A stretch of DNA of 64,000 nt, from assembly GCF_031882575.1 (NCBI RefSeq), contig NZ_CP134772.1, forward strand, positions 3,181,001 through 3,245,000, written 5' to 3'. Shown piece by piece: positions 25,703 through 34,067 of this stretch (its first letter is position 1; each line of letters starts with the position of its first letter). A program made the translations under genes and the position numbers. Under the pieces are notes generated by a model that was given only the letters and a program-made list of their open reading frames with translations, did no database searches and was not told the DNA's origin. Source of the DNA: Pseudomonas sp. VD-NE ins. GTDB lineage: Bacteria > Pseudomonadota > Gammaproteobacteria > Pseudomonadales > Pseudomonadaceae.

Positions 25703-27193
25703 ATGGCAGACCTGCTGAGTAAAGAGCAATATCTCGAGTTGGCTGCGAAGCTCGAATTTCGCAATCAGGCCTTCATCAACGGCCAGTTTTGCGCCTCGCG
25801 GTCAGGCAAGACATTCACCACAACCAACCCGGCTACCGACCAGGTGCTGACCGAGATTGCCGCGTGCAATGCCGACGACGTCGATGCAGCGGTAGCGGCG
25901 GCCAAGGAAGCCTTTGACGACGCACGCTGGCATTCACTGGCGCCGTCCGCACGCAAATCGGTATTGCTGCGCTTTGCCCAATTGCTGGAAGACAACGCCC
26001 ACGAACTGGCAGTGCTGGAAAGCCTGGACAGTGGCAAGCCGATTCGTGAATGCCAGAACATCGACGTGCCGGAAACGATTCATACGCTGCGTTGGCACGC
26101 CGAGCTGATCGACAAGATCTACGACGCTACGGCTCCCGTCGGCTCGGGTGCGGTGACCATGGTTGTGCGTGAACCGATTGGCGTTGTCGGCCTGGTGTTG
26201 CCGTGGAACTTCCCGCTGCTGATGCTCGCCTGGAAAATCGGCCCATCGCTGGCCGCAGGCTGTTCGATCGTGGTCAAACCGGCCAAGGAAACCACGTTGA
26301 GCACTTTGCGCGTCGCCGAACTGGCGCATCAGGCAGGGATTCCCGCTGGCGTGTTCAACGTCGTGCCCGGGGGAGGCAAGGAGGCCGGTGAGCCACTGGG
26401 GCGTCACGCGGATGTGGCCATGGTCAGCTTCACCGGCTCAACCGATACCGGGCGGCTGTTCCTCAAGTATTCCAGCGAATCGAACCTGAAACGCATCGTG
26501 CTGGAATGTGGCGGCAAGAATCCTGCCGTGGTGATGAATGATGTCGAAGACATCGACCTCGTCGCCCAGCATGTGGTGAATGGCGCGTTCTGGAACATGG
26601 GTGAAAACTGCTCGGCCTCATCGCGGCTGATCGTCCACGCTGACATCAAGGATGAACTGTTGCAGCGTGTCCAGGTGCATCTGGGTGACTGGAAAATGGG
26701 CGATCCACTGGATCCTGAGAACCGCCTGGGTTCGATGATCAGCAAGGCGCATTTCGACAAGGTGCGCTCCTACCTTGATGTGGCCCGCGACGAAAACCTG
26801 CGTGTGCTGGTAGGCGGCAAAACCCGCCAGGATATTTTCGTCGAGCCCACTATCGTTGACGGCGTGAGTCGCGATAGCCGTTTGTTCCAGGAAGAGATCT
26901 TCGGCCCTGTACTGAGCGTCACCACGTTCCAGACCGTTGACGAAGCCATTGTGCTGGCCAACGACACAGCCTACGGCCTGGCAGCATCGGCTTACACCGG
27001 CAACCTGCGCCATGCCCTGAAACTCTCGCGCGGGATTCGCGCCGGGATCGTCACGGTGAACTGCTTCGGTGAAGGCGATGCCTCTACGCCATTCGGCGGC
27101 TACAAGGAGTCGGGGTTCGGCGGGCGCGACAAGTCGATCTGGGCGCACGATCAATACACCGAAATCAAAACCATCTGGATTGACGCTTCCTGA
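25703..27193 (+). CDS. Aldehyde dehydrogenase (PuuC-like)
   Basis: A 496-residue NAD(P)-dependent aldehyde dehydrogenase with PWNFP (Asn169), KPAKET (Lys192), FTGST, ECGGKNP (general base Glu268) and the catalytic Cys303 in GENCSAS. Overall pattern, including LKTIW-like EIKTIW near the end, resembles PuuC/YneI-type gamma-aminobutyraldehyde dehydrogenases. With the DapA-like gene one base upstream it is almost surely cotranscribed. If the DapA protein is a pyrroline-hydroxycarboxylate deaminase, this enzyme would oxidise alpha-ketoglutarate semialdehyde; that step is inference. Confidence 0.9.
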   Translation: MADLLSKEQYLELAAKLEFRNQAFINGQFCASRSGKTFTTTNPATDQVLTEIAACNADDVDAAVAAAKEAFDDARWHSLAPSARKSVLLRFAQLLEDNAHELAVLESLDSGKPIRECQNIDVPETIHTLRWHAELIDKIYDATAPVGSGAVTMVVREPIGVVGLVLPWNFPLLMLAWKIGPSLAAGCSIVVKPAKETTLSTLRVAELAHQAGIPAGVFNVVPGGGKEAGEPLGRHADVAMVSFTGSTDTGRLFLKYSSESNLKRIVLECGGKNPAVVMNDVEDIDLVAQHVVNGAFWNMGENCSASSRLIVHADIKDELLQRVQVHLGDWKMGDPLDPENRLGSMISKAHFDKVRSYLDVARDENLRVLVGGKTRQDIFVEPTIVDGVSRDSRLFQEEIFGPVLSVTTFQTVDEAIVLANDTAYGLAASAYTGNLRHALKLSRGIRAGIVTVNCFGEGDASTPFGGYKESGFGGRDKSIWAHDQYTEIKTIWIDAS

Positions 27194-27219
27194 TAGTGCT
27201 TTGACGGCAGAAATCGTAT

Positions 27220-27250
27220 CGCCTCGACACTGGATTCAGTGGCGGGGCGA
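27220..27250. terminator. Possible terminator after the catabolic operon
   Basis: An imperfect 13-bp stem (CGCCTCGACACTG with CAGTGGCGGGGCG, one mismatch and one wobble) and a GATT loop, 27 bases after the aldehyde dehydrogenase stop. The trailing sequence is not T rich. Confidence 0.45.
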
Positions 27251-27319
27251 TTGACCCATTCCATGAGCTGAGCCAATAGCAGCACAACTCGACCGTGAAC
27301 AACCGCTGGCGAGAACCCC

Positions 27320-28279
27320 TCACGCACTGACTTTAACCTCAGCCTTGACGACTGATTTACGATAAGTCAGCAAAACGATGCCCGTGACCACAATCACCCC
27401 GCCGAGAATCTGTCCGTTGCTGAGCATTTGATCCAGCACAATCCAGCCCATCAACAACGTTGCCAATGGCTCGATGTTCATGACCGGCGCATTGCGCGGC
27501 ATGTCGAGGCGAGGCACCGAAATGAACAGAACGATAAAACCCGTGCCGTACAGCACCACAAGGGTGGCGAGGGCCAGCCATCCGGTCGAGGTGGCGGGCA
27601 GGTTCAATCCGCCGGGAAGGGCGCCCGTCAGCCCTGCCAGGTTGACGCTGCTGAACACGATGAAAATGGTCAGCAGACTGCGCACCGAGCCACGTACCTG
27701 AGACAGTTTGTGGTCAGTGATCCACAGCGCACAGGCGAACACGCTGGCGGCGCAGAACGCGAGCGCGACGCCCGTCAGCCATTGCGCACTGACGTCTGTT
27801 GTGGTCGAGAGACGCCCGGGGACATCCAGCACAAACACCAGGCCCAGCAGAATCAAACCCATCAACGTCGCGGTGCGTGCGCTCGGTCGCGCACCACCCA
27901 ACGCCCAGGTCAGCAATGCCAGCAGAATGGGGAATACGTTCGCCACCAGCAGCGCCAGCGCCACCGGCACCCGCGCAACAGCAGAGTAAAGGCACAGACT
28001 CTGCGCAGTGATCAGCAACCCCAGCAACAGTTGCCAGCGCCAGGCACCCGCCGGCAAGCGCGGGCTTTGTCTTTGCCACAGCACCAGGATGGCGAGCACC
28101 AGCAAGGTCCCGCCGGAACGCATCAAAATCGCCAGCAGCACACCCGCACCATCATCAAAGGCGACTCGCGCCGCCACATGATTGCCGGCAAACGCACAGC
28201 CCATGCAGAACAGAATGATTACTGCGAGAGAGCGGGGGTAGGGTGGCGGTACGGCTTGCGCAGCGGTAAGGCGAGGCAT
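27320..28279 (-). CDS. EamA/DMT-family transporter
   Basis: A 319-residue, ten-TM drug/metabolite transporter with two EamA repeats (ILFCMGCAFAGNHVAARVAF in the first, NIEPLATLLMGWIVLDQ in the second). The frame is open for 41 more codons upstream, but that stretch is not membrane-like and MPRLTAAQ at 28279 is the better start, although its ribosome site is weak. The role is probably metabolite or amino acid efflux. It converges with the catabolic operon and is not clearly part of it. Confidence 0.82.
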   Translation of the reverse strand: MPRLTAAQAVPPPYPRSLAVIILFCMGCAFAGNHVAARVAFDDGAGVLLAILMRSGGTLLVLAILVLWQRQSPRLPAGAWRWQLLLGLLITAQSLCLYSAVARVPVALALLVANVFPILLALLTWALGGARPSARTATLMGLILLGLVFVLDVPGRLSTTTDVSAQWLTGVALAFCAASVFACALWITDHKLSQVRGSVRSLLTIFIVFSSVNLAGLTGALPGGLNLPATSTGWLALATLVVLYGTGFIVLFISVPRLDMPRNAPVMNIEPLATLLMGWIVLDQMLSNGQILGGVIVVTGIVLLTYRKSVVKAEVKVSA

Positions 28280-28462
28280 GGCAGATCTCAGGATTGTTAG
28301 CCGTTCGAACGACTTGGTTTTTATTAGGTTGTCGTACAACAAGGCGGTTTTACCGCATTCGACAACGTCGGGCAATAGATCTGAAAGCTCACAGCTACGC
28401 ATATGTTTGACGTTACGGTGGATTTCCCACGCCTTTGATTAGGCGCAGAGATCGTATGACCT

Positions 28463-28488
28463 AATAAAAAAGGGGCGAGTCCGCCCCT
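28463..28488 (-). terminator. Rho-independent terminator of the ene-reductase gene
   Basis: On the minus strand a 7-bp stem (AGGGGCG and CGCCCCT, four-base loop) is followed by a T run (complement of AATAAAAA at 28463-28470). It stands 20 bases after the minus-strand ene-reductase stop. Confidence 0.75.
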
Positions 28489-28507
28489 CCCATAGGTCTG
28501 CATTTGT

Positions 28508-29620
28508 TCAGGCATGAAATGGATAATCGATGTAGCCACGCTGATCCCCGCCAAAAAAGCTTCCAGGGTCTGGCGTGTTGAGCGCCAGGCCATCGTGCAG
28601 CCGACGCGGCAGATCCGGGTTGGCCAGGAACGGCCGGCCAAACGCGATGATGTCGGCACGATCAGCGATCAGCGCCTGTTCGGCAGATTGCGCGTCATAA
28701 CCGCCGGCCAGGATCAGCACGCCGTTCCAGGTCTTGCGCAACTGGGCAATGATCGCGTCCCAGCGCGGGTCGAAGTTCTCGTCTTTGACTGTGCCGACCA
28801 TCGCCGGCTCGACCAGGTGCAGGTAGGCCAGATTCCATTGATTGAACGCCTCGACCAAGTGGCCGAAGGTCGCCTCCGGGGTGTCATCGCCCATGCCCAT
28901 GAAACGCCCCATCGGCGTCAGGCGTACGCCGACCCGTTCGGCGCCGACTTCTTCAGCCACGGCCGCGACCACTTCGAGCAGAAACCGCGCGCGATTCTCC
29001 ACGCTGCCGCCATAGGCATCGTCACGCTGATTGCTGTTGCTGTTAAGAAACTGATCGAGCAGGTAACCGTTGCCAGCATGAATCTCTACACCGTCCATGC
29101 CCGCCTGCAATGCGTTGCGCGCGGCCACGCGGTAGTCCTCGACGATGCCGGCGATTTCCGCGGTTTCCAGCGCACGCGGCACCGGCACATCACCCCAGAC
29201 GCCGTTACCGTTTTCGTCAACGATAAACGTCTTGCCAGGCACCGGCAGCGCGCTGGGTGCAACCGGCAGGCCGGCATCGGGTTGAAAGCTGGGGTGGGAC
29301 ACCCGGCCGACGTGCCACAGCTGCATGAAGATCAACCCGTCGGCCTCATGCACCGCCGCGCTGACGTCACGCCACGCGCGGACCTGCTCAGGGCTGTAGA
29401 TGCCCGGCGTCCAGGCGTAACCCTGAGCCTGCCGGGAGATTTGTGTGGCCTCGGTGATGATCAGCGCGGCACTGGCCCGCTGGCGGTAGTACTCGGCGTT
29501 CATCGGTGTCGGCACATCGCCCGGTTGCCCGGCGCGGGAGCGCGTCAACGGCGCCATCGCCACGCGGTGGGCGAGGGTGTAAGGACCGAGTGCGAGGGGT
29601 TGGAACAGACGACGAGTCAT
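28508..29620 (-). CDS. Old Yellow Enzyme-type alkene reductase (NemA/XenB-like)
   Basis: A 370-residue FMN ene-reductase. It shows LFQPLALGPYTLAHRVAMAPL at the start, the substrate His-Asn pair in EIHAGNGYLLDQF (about 180-192), YGGSVENR and the flavin-phosphate region FGRPFLANPDL. Family members reduce activated C=C bonds, N-ethylmaleimide and nitrate esters with NADPH. A T-run terminator follows. Upstream is an independent transporter-sized gap, so it is probably monocistronic. Such genes often respond to electrophiles, but no NemR-like gene is adjacent. Confidence 0.92.
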   Translation of the reverse strand: MTRRLFQPLALGPYTLAHRVAMAPLTRSRAGQPGDVPTPMNAEYYRQRASAALIITEATQISRQAQGYAWTPGIYSPEQVRAWRDVSAAVHEADGLIFMQLWHVGRVSHPSFQPDAGLPVAPSALPVPGKTFIVDENGNGVWGDVPVPRALETAEIAGIVEDYRVAARNALQAGMDGVEIHAGNGYLLDQFLNSNSNQRDDAYGGSVENRARFLLEVVAAVAEEVGAERVGVRLTPMGRFMGMGDDTPEATFGHLVEAFNQWNLAYLHLVEPAMVGTVKDENFDPRWDAIIAQLRKTWNGVLILAGGYDAQSAEQALIADRADIIAFGRPFLANPDLPRRLHDGLALNTPDPGSFFGGDQRGYIDYPFHA

Positions 29621-29755
29621 GGGTAGCTCCAGATTTCAATAGAAGGAATTCAAGCGCGGCAGCGGTGCCGCGAACCAGTGCCGCTAACTTAACCGCGCTC
29701 AGCGGGGCTGATAATCGGTGACCGGCGCTACGCTGTTTTGCGCAGGGCGCAACGG

Positions 29756-29786
29756 CGCCCGTGCTCATCAGCGACGAACACGGGCG
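29756..29786. terminator. Hairpin after the molybdenum hydroxylase operon
   Basis: An 8-bp stem (CGCCCGTG and CACGGGCG) with a 15-base loop, just past the minus-strand stop at 29791. T run is absent, so the call is tentative. Confidence 0.4.
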
Positions 29787-29790
29787 TAGC

Positions 29791-32025
29791 TCAGGCGGGT
29801 GGGTTTGAGCGCGTGAGTGGCAGGTTCAGCCAGCGCCGGCCGGTGGCGTTGGCGACGGCGTTGCCAAGCGCTGCGGCCATCGGCCCCTGGACGATTTCAG
29901 CGGCACCGAGAAAGGGTTCTCCCGGCTGGTCGAGCAAATGCACATCGACTTGTTCCGGCAGTTGCGTGAAACGCAGAATCGGATAACCGCTCCAGTCGTA
30001 GCTGCGAATGCCGCCCGCGTCGTAGGCGACTTTTTCGTACAGGGTCCAGCTCGCGGACTGCACGATGCCGCCCTCGACTTGATTGCGCAGGCCATCGGGG
30101 CTGACGATCTGGCCAACGTCAACCGCCGTCACCACGTGGTCGATGCGGATCTCGCCGGTCTGCGGATGCACGCGCAGTTTCACGGCGATGGCGCAGTAAC
30201 CCATGATGTTTTTGTAGCGGGCAAAGGCGAAACCGATACCGGCGCCGGGCTCGCTGCGTTTTTGCGGCCAGCCGATCTCATCACGCACACGTTCCACCAC
30301 CGCGCGAGCACGCGGGTCGCTGAGATGGGCCAGACGCAAAGCGACCGCGTCGATGCCGGCCCGAATCGCCAGCTCGTCGATACTCGCCTCGATGGCGAAA
30401 ATGTTGATGTGCGCACCCAGCGAACGCATGGCCGAGGTGCGAAACGGCATCTCGGTGACGAAGGTCATGTTGATGCGCGTCGAGTTCAACTCGTACAGCG
30501 GCACCGCATTGCGATCACCATCGCCTTCGGGCTGGGCGATCGGCACGGATGGCGCCGAGGGGAAGGGCCGCGCGAGCAAGCGTGCCGGCAACAGACGCCC
30601 GGCGTTGACGATGCGTTCGTTGTGCGGCGTGGTCCATAGTTCATAGGACCAATCCTGCAAACGGCCGTGGCTGAGACCAGCGTCAACTTCGGTGACCATC
30701 GCCGAGCTGTATGGCTCCCAAAGATTTTCCTGTTCGCGCATCCATTGCACGCGCACCGGCGTCCCGGGCACGCGCAGGGCAATCAACGCCGCATCGGCGG
30801 CGGCATCATCGGCGCCGTTATGCCCGTAGCACCCTGAGCCTTCGGTATGAATACAGCGCACCCGCTCAGCTGGCAGACCGAGCATTTCGGCAATGCCGGC
30901 GCGCAGTGGGTAAACGCCTTGGGTATGGGTCCAGACGGTTAGAACGCCGTCCTTGAACCAGGCCACTGCGCAAGACGGGCCGATCGAGCCGTGCATCAGA
31001 TATTGCTTGGTGACCCGCGCCTGAAAACGCGTGTCGGCCGCGCCGCTCGGCGTGCCGCTGTTGCTGATCGGATAGCGCCGTGAGGGCAGGCGTTTGAGCA
31101 GGTCATGAATCTCGCTAGCCTCGGGAATCGCCTCGCCGCTGCTCCACTGCGCGACTTCGCTGGCGCTGCGCATGGCTTTGATCGCTTGCCACTCATCACC
31201 AGCGACCACCGCCAGATAGTTGCCGTCGCGGATCACCTTGACCACGCCAGCCTGAGCCTCGATGGACGCCGCATCGAATGCTTGCAGCGTGCAGCCCGGA
31301 CGAGGCGGGCGGATCACCCGCGCATGCAGCATGCCCGGCAGGCGCATGTCCTGGACGAAGGCCGCACCACCGCTGACCTTCGCCGGGATGTCGAGGCGCG
31401 GCAACGAATGGCCGATCAATTTGAAGTCAGCGGCGGCCATCGCCGGTGACTGAGCCTCGGCGTATTGATGCACATCGACATGCTTGACCGCGACGGCGTA
31501 ACTCATCCGCTGACCGGCCGGGCCTACGATCACAGCGTCGCGGGTGCTCAGCAGTGCTGCATCAACCTGCCAACTGCGCGCGGCGGCATCGACGAGCATT
31601 TCGCGCACCTGCGCGGCGGCGTTATACAACGCGGTACCGCTGTCGAAAATACTGTGGCTGCCGGCGGTGTAGCCTTCGTTGGGCGTCAGCGCGGTGTCGG
31701 CGGTGAGCAGGTTGATGGAGGTTGCCGGCACCTGCAAACGCTCGGCGGCGATTTGCAGCAGCGCGGTTTTCACCCCGGTGCCCAATTCGACCTTGCCGGT
31801 GTAGACGGTGATGCCGTCGGCGCCGATGCGGATCCAGGCGTCGAGAAACGGGTTGGTGCGCAGGCTTCCGGGGAGATCGGGCGCGAGGACTACGGTGCCG
31901 AGCGTGTCGACTTCGGTGTCCGCTAACACACGCCGCGCCAACGGCATCAGGGTGAATACCATCAGCAACGCACCACCACGCAGAAAGGCACGCCGACTCG
32001 GGTTCAAACCGTTCGACTCACTCAT
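29791..32025 (-). CDS. Molybdopterin-binding large subunit, xanthine dehydrogenase family (IorB-like)
   Basis: A 744-residue molybdenum hydroxylase large subunit of the isoquinoline 1-oxidoreductase beta/aldehyde dehydrogenase branch. A twin-arginine signal (SRRAFLRGG, about residues 10-18) implies folded export to the periplasm with the iron-sulphur subunit. Motifs include GKVELGTGVKTAL, SGGAAFVQDM, GCYGHNGADDAA and FLGAAEIVQGPM with the late catalytic Glu. Its start overlaps the small-subunit stop as ATGA. Likely substrates are aldehydes or N-heterocycles hydroxylated with water; the cytochrome gene supplies the electron sink. Confidence 0.88.
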   Translation of the reverse strand: MSESNGLNPSRRAFLRGGALLMVFTLMPLARRVLADTEVDTLGTVVLAPDLPGSLRTNPFLDAWIRIGADGITVYTGKVELGTGVKTALLQIAAERLQVPATSINLLTADTALTPNEGYTAGSHSIFDSGTALYNAAAQVREMLVDAAARSWQVDAALLSTRDAVIVGPAGQRMSYAVAVKHVDVHQYAEAQSPAMAAADFKLIGHSLPRLDIPAKVSGGAAFVQDMRLPGMLHARVIRPPRPGCTLQAFDAASIEAQAGVVKVIRDGNYLAVVAGDEWQAIKAMRSASEVAQWSSGEAIPEASEIHDLLKRLPSRRYPISNSGTPSGAADTRFQARVTKQYLMHGSIGPSCAVAWFKDGVLTVWTHTQGVYPLRAGIAEMLGLPAERVRCIHTEGSGCYGHNGADDAAADAALIALRVPGTPVRVQWMREQENLWEPYSSAMVTEVDAGLSHGRLQDWSYELWTTPHNERIVNAGRLLPARLLARPFPSAPSVPIAQPEGDGDRNAVPLYELNSTRINMTFVTEMPFRTSAMRSLGAHINIFAIEASIDELAIRAGIDAVALRLAHLSDPRARAVVERVRDEIGWPQKRSEPGAGIGFAFARYKNIMGYCAIAVKLRVHPQTGEIRIDHVVTAVDVGQIVSPDGLRNQVEGGIVQSASWTLYEKVAYDAGGIRSYDWSGYPILRFTQLPEQVDVHLLDQPGEPFLGAAEIVQGPMAAALGNAVANATGRRWLNLPLTRSNPPA

Positions 32026-32495
32026 GTCAGGCTCCCGTTGTGCCCGGCCACCTGTTTGATCGCCTCGATGATCCGCAAGTGCGTACCGCAGCGGCAAAGA
32101 TTGCCGGCCATGTGCTCGCGAATGGTCGCCTCATCCGGGTGGCGATTACGCTCAAGCAACGCCTGCGCGCGCATCAGCATGCCGGCAATGCAGTAGCCGC
32201 ATTGCGCGGCCTGTTTCTCGATGAACGCCGCTTGCAGAGGGCCAGGTTTTTCCGCGCTGCCGAGGCTTTCCACGGTGCGGATTTTTTTGCCTTCGAGACC
32301 GGCGCAGGGCGTCAGGCAGGCGAACACCGGTTGATCATCGACGATAACCGTGCAGGCACCGCACTGACCGAGACCGCAGCCGTATTTGGCGCCGTTGAGG
32401 TTCAAGTGATTGCGCAGCGCATACAGCAGCGGCATGTCCGGCTCCAGCTCAAGCGGTTGCGCGGCTCCGTTGACGTTGAGGGTGATCTGGCTCAT
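32022..32495 (-). CDS. [2Fe-2S] small subunit of the molybdenum hydroxylase (IorA-like)
   Basis: A 157-residue protein with two [2Fe-2S] clusters: a plant-type ferredoxin site (Cys40, Cys45, Cys48, Cys60 in GCGLGQCGACTV and FAC) and a helical site (Cys99, Cys102, Cys134, Cys136 in CGYC and CRCG). It relays electrons from the molybdenum site to the cytochrome. It has no signal of its own and would ride with the Tat-bearing large subunit. Both its ends overlap neighbours by four bases, marking a tight operon. Confidence 0.93.
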   Translation of the reverse strand: MSQITLNVNGAAQPLELEPDMPLLYALRNHLNLNGAKYGCGLGQCGACTVIVDDQPVFACLTPCAGLEGKKIRTVESLGSAEKPGPLQAAFIEKQAAQCGYCIAGMLMRAQALLERNRHPDEATIREHMAGNLCRCGTHLRIIEAIKQVAGHNGSLT

Positions 32496-33772
32496 TTCGT
32501 CTCCTGACGTAACGCTTCAATATTGGAAGAGAGGTCTGCCCACGGCTGATCGGGGCTGGCTTGCTGGCGTAAATACGCGGCCAGTGCGGCGAGTTGCGCG
32601 TTGTCCAGGCTGGCGGCGAACGCAGGCATCTCCGGGCCGGGCGATCCTGGCGTGGCGGGCAAGCCTTCAAGTACGGTCTTGAGGAAGTTGCGCGAACTGG
32701 CCGCTTGCAGCGCCGAGCTGTTTTGCAGGCCCGGGCGACCATCGATGCTGCGCATCGGCGCCGCCGGACCATGGCAGCCGGCGCAGGCGCTGCTGAAGAG
32801 CAGGGCGCCGGTCGAGTAGTCTGCCGCTTCACTGGCAGGTGTCTTTGGCGACGGTTGCGTCAGTGGGTGCGGGTTTTCCAGGCTGAGCAAATACTCGGCA
32901 ATCGCCTCGGCTTCACTGGCGGGCAAGCGGGCCAGACTCAAGCTGACCGGACGCATCGGCCCGGCGGGTGTGCCGTGGCCATCGACGATCTCGGCGCGCA
33001 GATAGCCCACCAGTTGCGCGTGACTCCACGGGTTGCCGCGCTGGCCCATGCCGACCAGCGCCGGCGCGTGCCAGCCGTCAACGCTGCCGCCCTGTAGATA
33101 TTCCGAAGATTTTTCCGCGCCGATCAGGTTCAGCGGCGAATGGCAGCCGGCGCAGTGCCCCGGGCCGTCGACCAGATAACGCCCGCGATTCCACGCCTCG
33201 CTGCGCTGTGCCAGCGGCGTCAATGGCTCACCGTGTAGAAACAGCAGGTTCCAGAACGACACCAACGGACGAATATTCATCGGAAAATTCATCCGGTTTT
33301 GCTCGGCCGGCGCGTGCACGGCAGGGCCGCTCATCAAGTAGGCATAAGCGTCGGCGATGTCTGCTGCGCTCATGCGCCGGTAGTGCACGTAGGGGAATGC
33401 CGGATAGAGGAAGTGACCATCGCGAGCGATGCCTTGGCGCATCGCCCGCTCGAAGGCTGGCAGTGACCATTGGCCGATACCGGTCTCTGCTTCCGGGGTG
33501 ATGTTGGTGCTGTACAGCGTGCCGAACGGCGTTACCAGCGGCAGTCCGCCGGCCAGATATTCGCCACCGGGGCGGGTATGGCAGACCGCACAATCGCCGG
33601 CCTCGACCACCCGCGCCCCGCGTTGCAACTGCGAGGTGTCGAACATCGTCGGGCGCTCGATCGGCGCAATCGCCGGGCGCCACATCAACCAAACGGCGCC
33701 GATCAGGCCGAGCACGGCGGCGACTGCCACGCTGATCCATAGCGTTCTGGACTTCAGAAATGAGCTGTTCAT
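32492..33772 (-). CDS. Membrane-anchored tri-haem cytochrome c
   Basis: A 426-residue protein with one N-terminal TM anchor (about residues 11-31) and three haem c sites: CAVCH at 61-65, CAGCH at 207-211 and CAGCH at 330-334. This is the subunit that links periplasmic dehydrogenases (alcohol, gluconate, aldehyde types) to the quinol or oxidase chain. It is the first gene of a three-gene operon with the molybdenum hydroxylase subunits, overlapping the next by ATGA. Confidence 0.92.
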   Translation of the reverse strand: MNSSFLKSRTLWISVAVAAVLGLIGAVWLMWRPAIAPIERPTMFDTSQLQRGARVVEAGDCAVCHTRPGGEYLAGGLPLVTPFGTLYSTNITPEAETGIGQWSLPAFERAMRQGIARDGHFLYPAFPYVHYRRMSAADIADAYAYLMSGPAVHAPAEQNRMNFPMNIRPLVSFWNLLFLHGEPLTPLAQRSEAWNRGRYLVDGPGHCAGCHSPLNLIGAEKSSEYLQGGSVDGWHAPALVGMGQRGNPWSHAQLVGYLRAEIVDGHGTPAGPMRPVSLSLARLPASEAEAIAEYLLSLENPHPLTQPSPKTPASEAADYSTGALLFSSACAGCHGPAAPMRSIDGRPGLQNSSALQAASSRNFLKTVLEGLPATPGSPGPEMPAFAASLDNAQLAALAAYLRQQASPDQPWADLSSNIEALRQETK

Positions 33773-34067
33773 GGCACAGGAAAAAACGCGGCAGGCGATG
33801 ACAGGACGGATGGGCTACGGGTCATGGAAACGCTCCTTGTGATGGCCGGGGAAGGGCGCCGCATGGGACGACAGCGCCAGAGGCCAAAGCGTAGAGAAAC
33901 CACCAGCGCCGGAGAATCACCGGCCCACGCAACAGCGCGTTGCGCGAGAAGCAACGCCTGCGCCGTTGCGCCGGACGCATCACTGCGTTGCCCGCCGCGT
34001 GGATTCTGCGCGTCGCAACAGGGCCGTAGCCTTGGCAGCACTTTCCTGAACTCAATGAGGTGTCATC

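Noticed and set aside
28514..29626. 370-codon open frame exactly antisense to the ene-reductase
   Set aside because: The opposite strand encodes a clear Old Yellow Enzyme; this frame has no domain.
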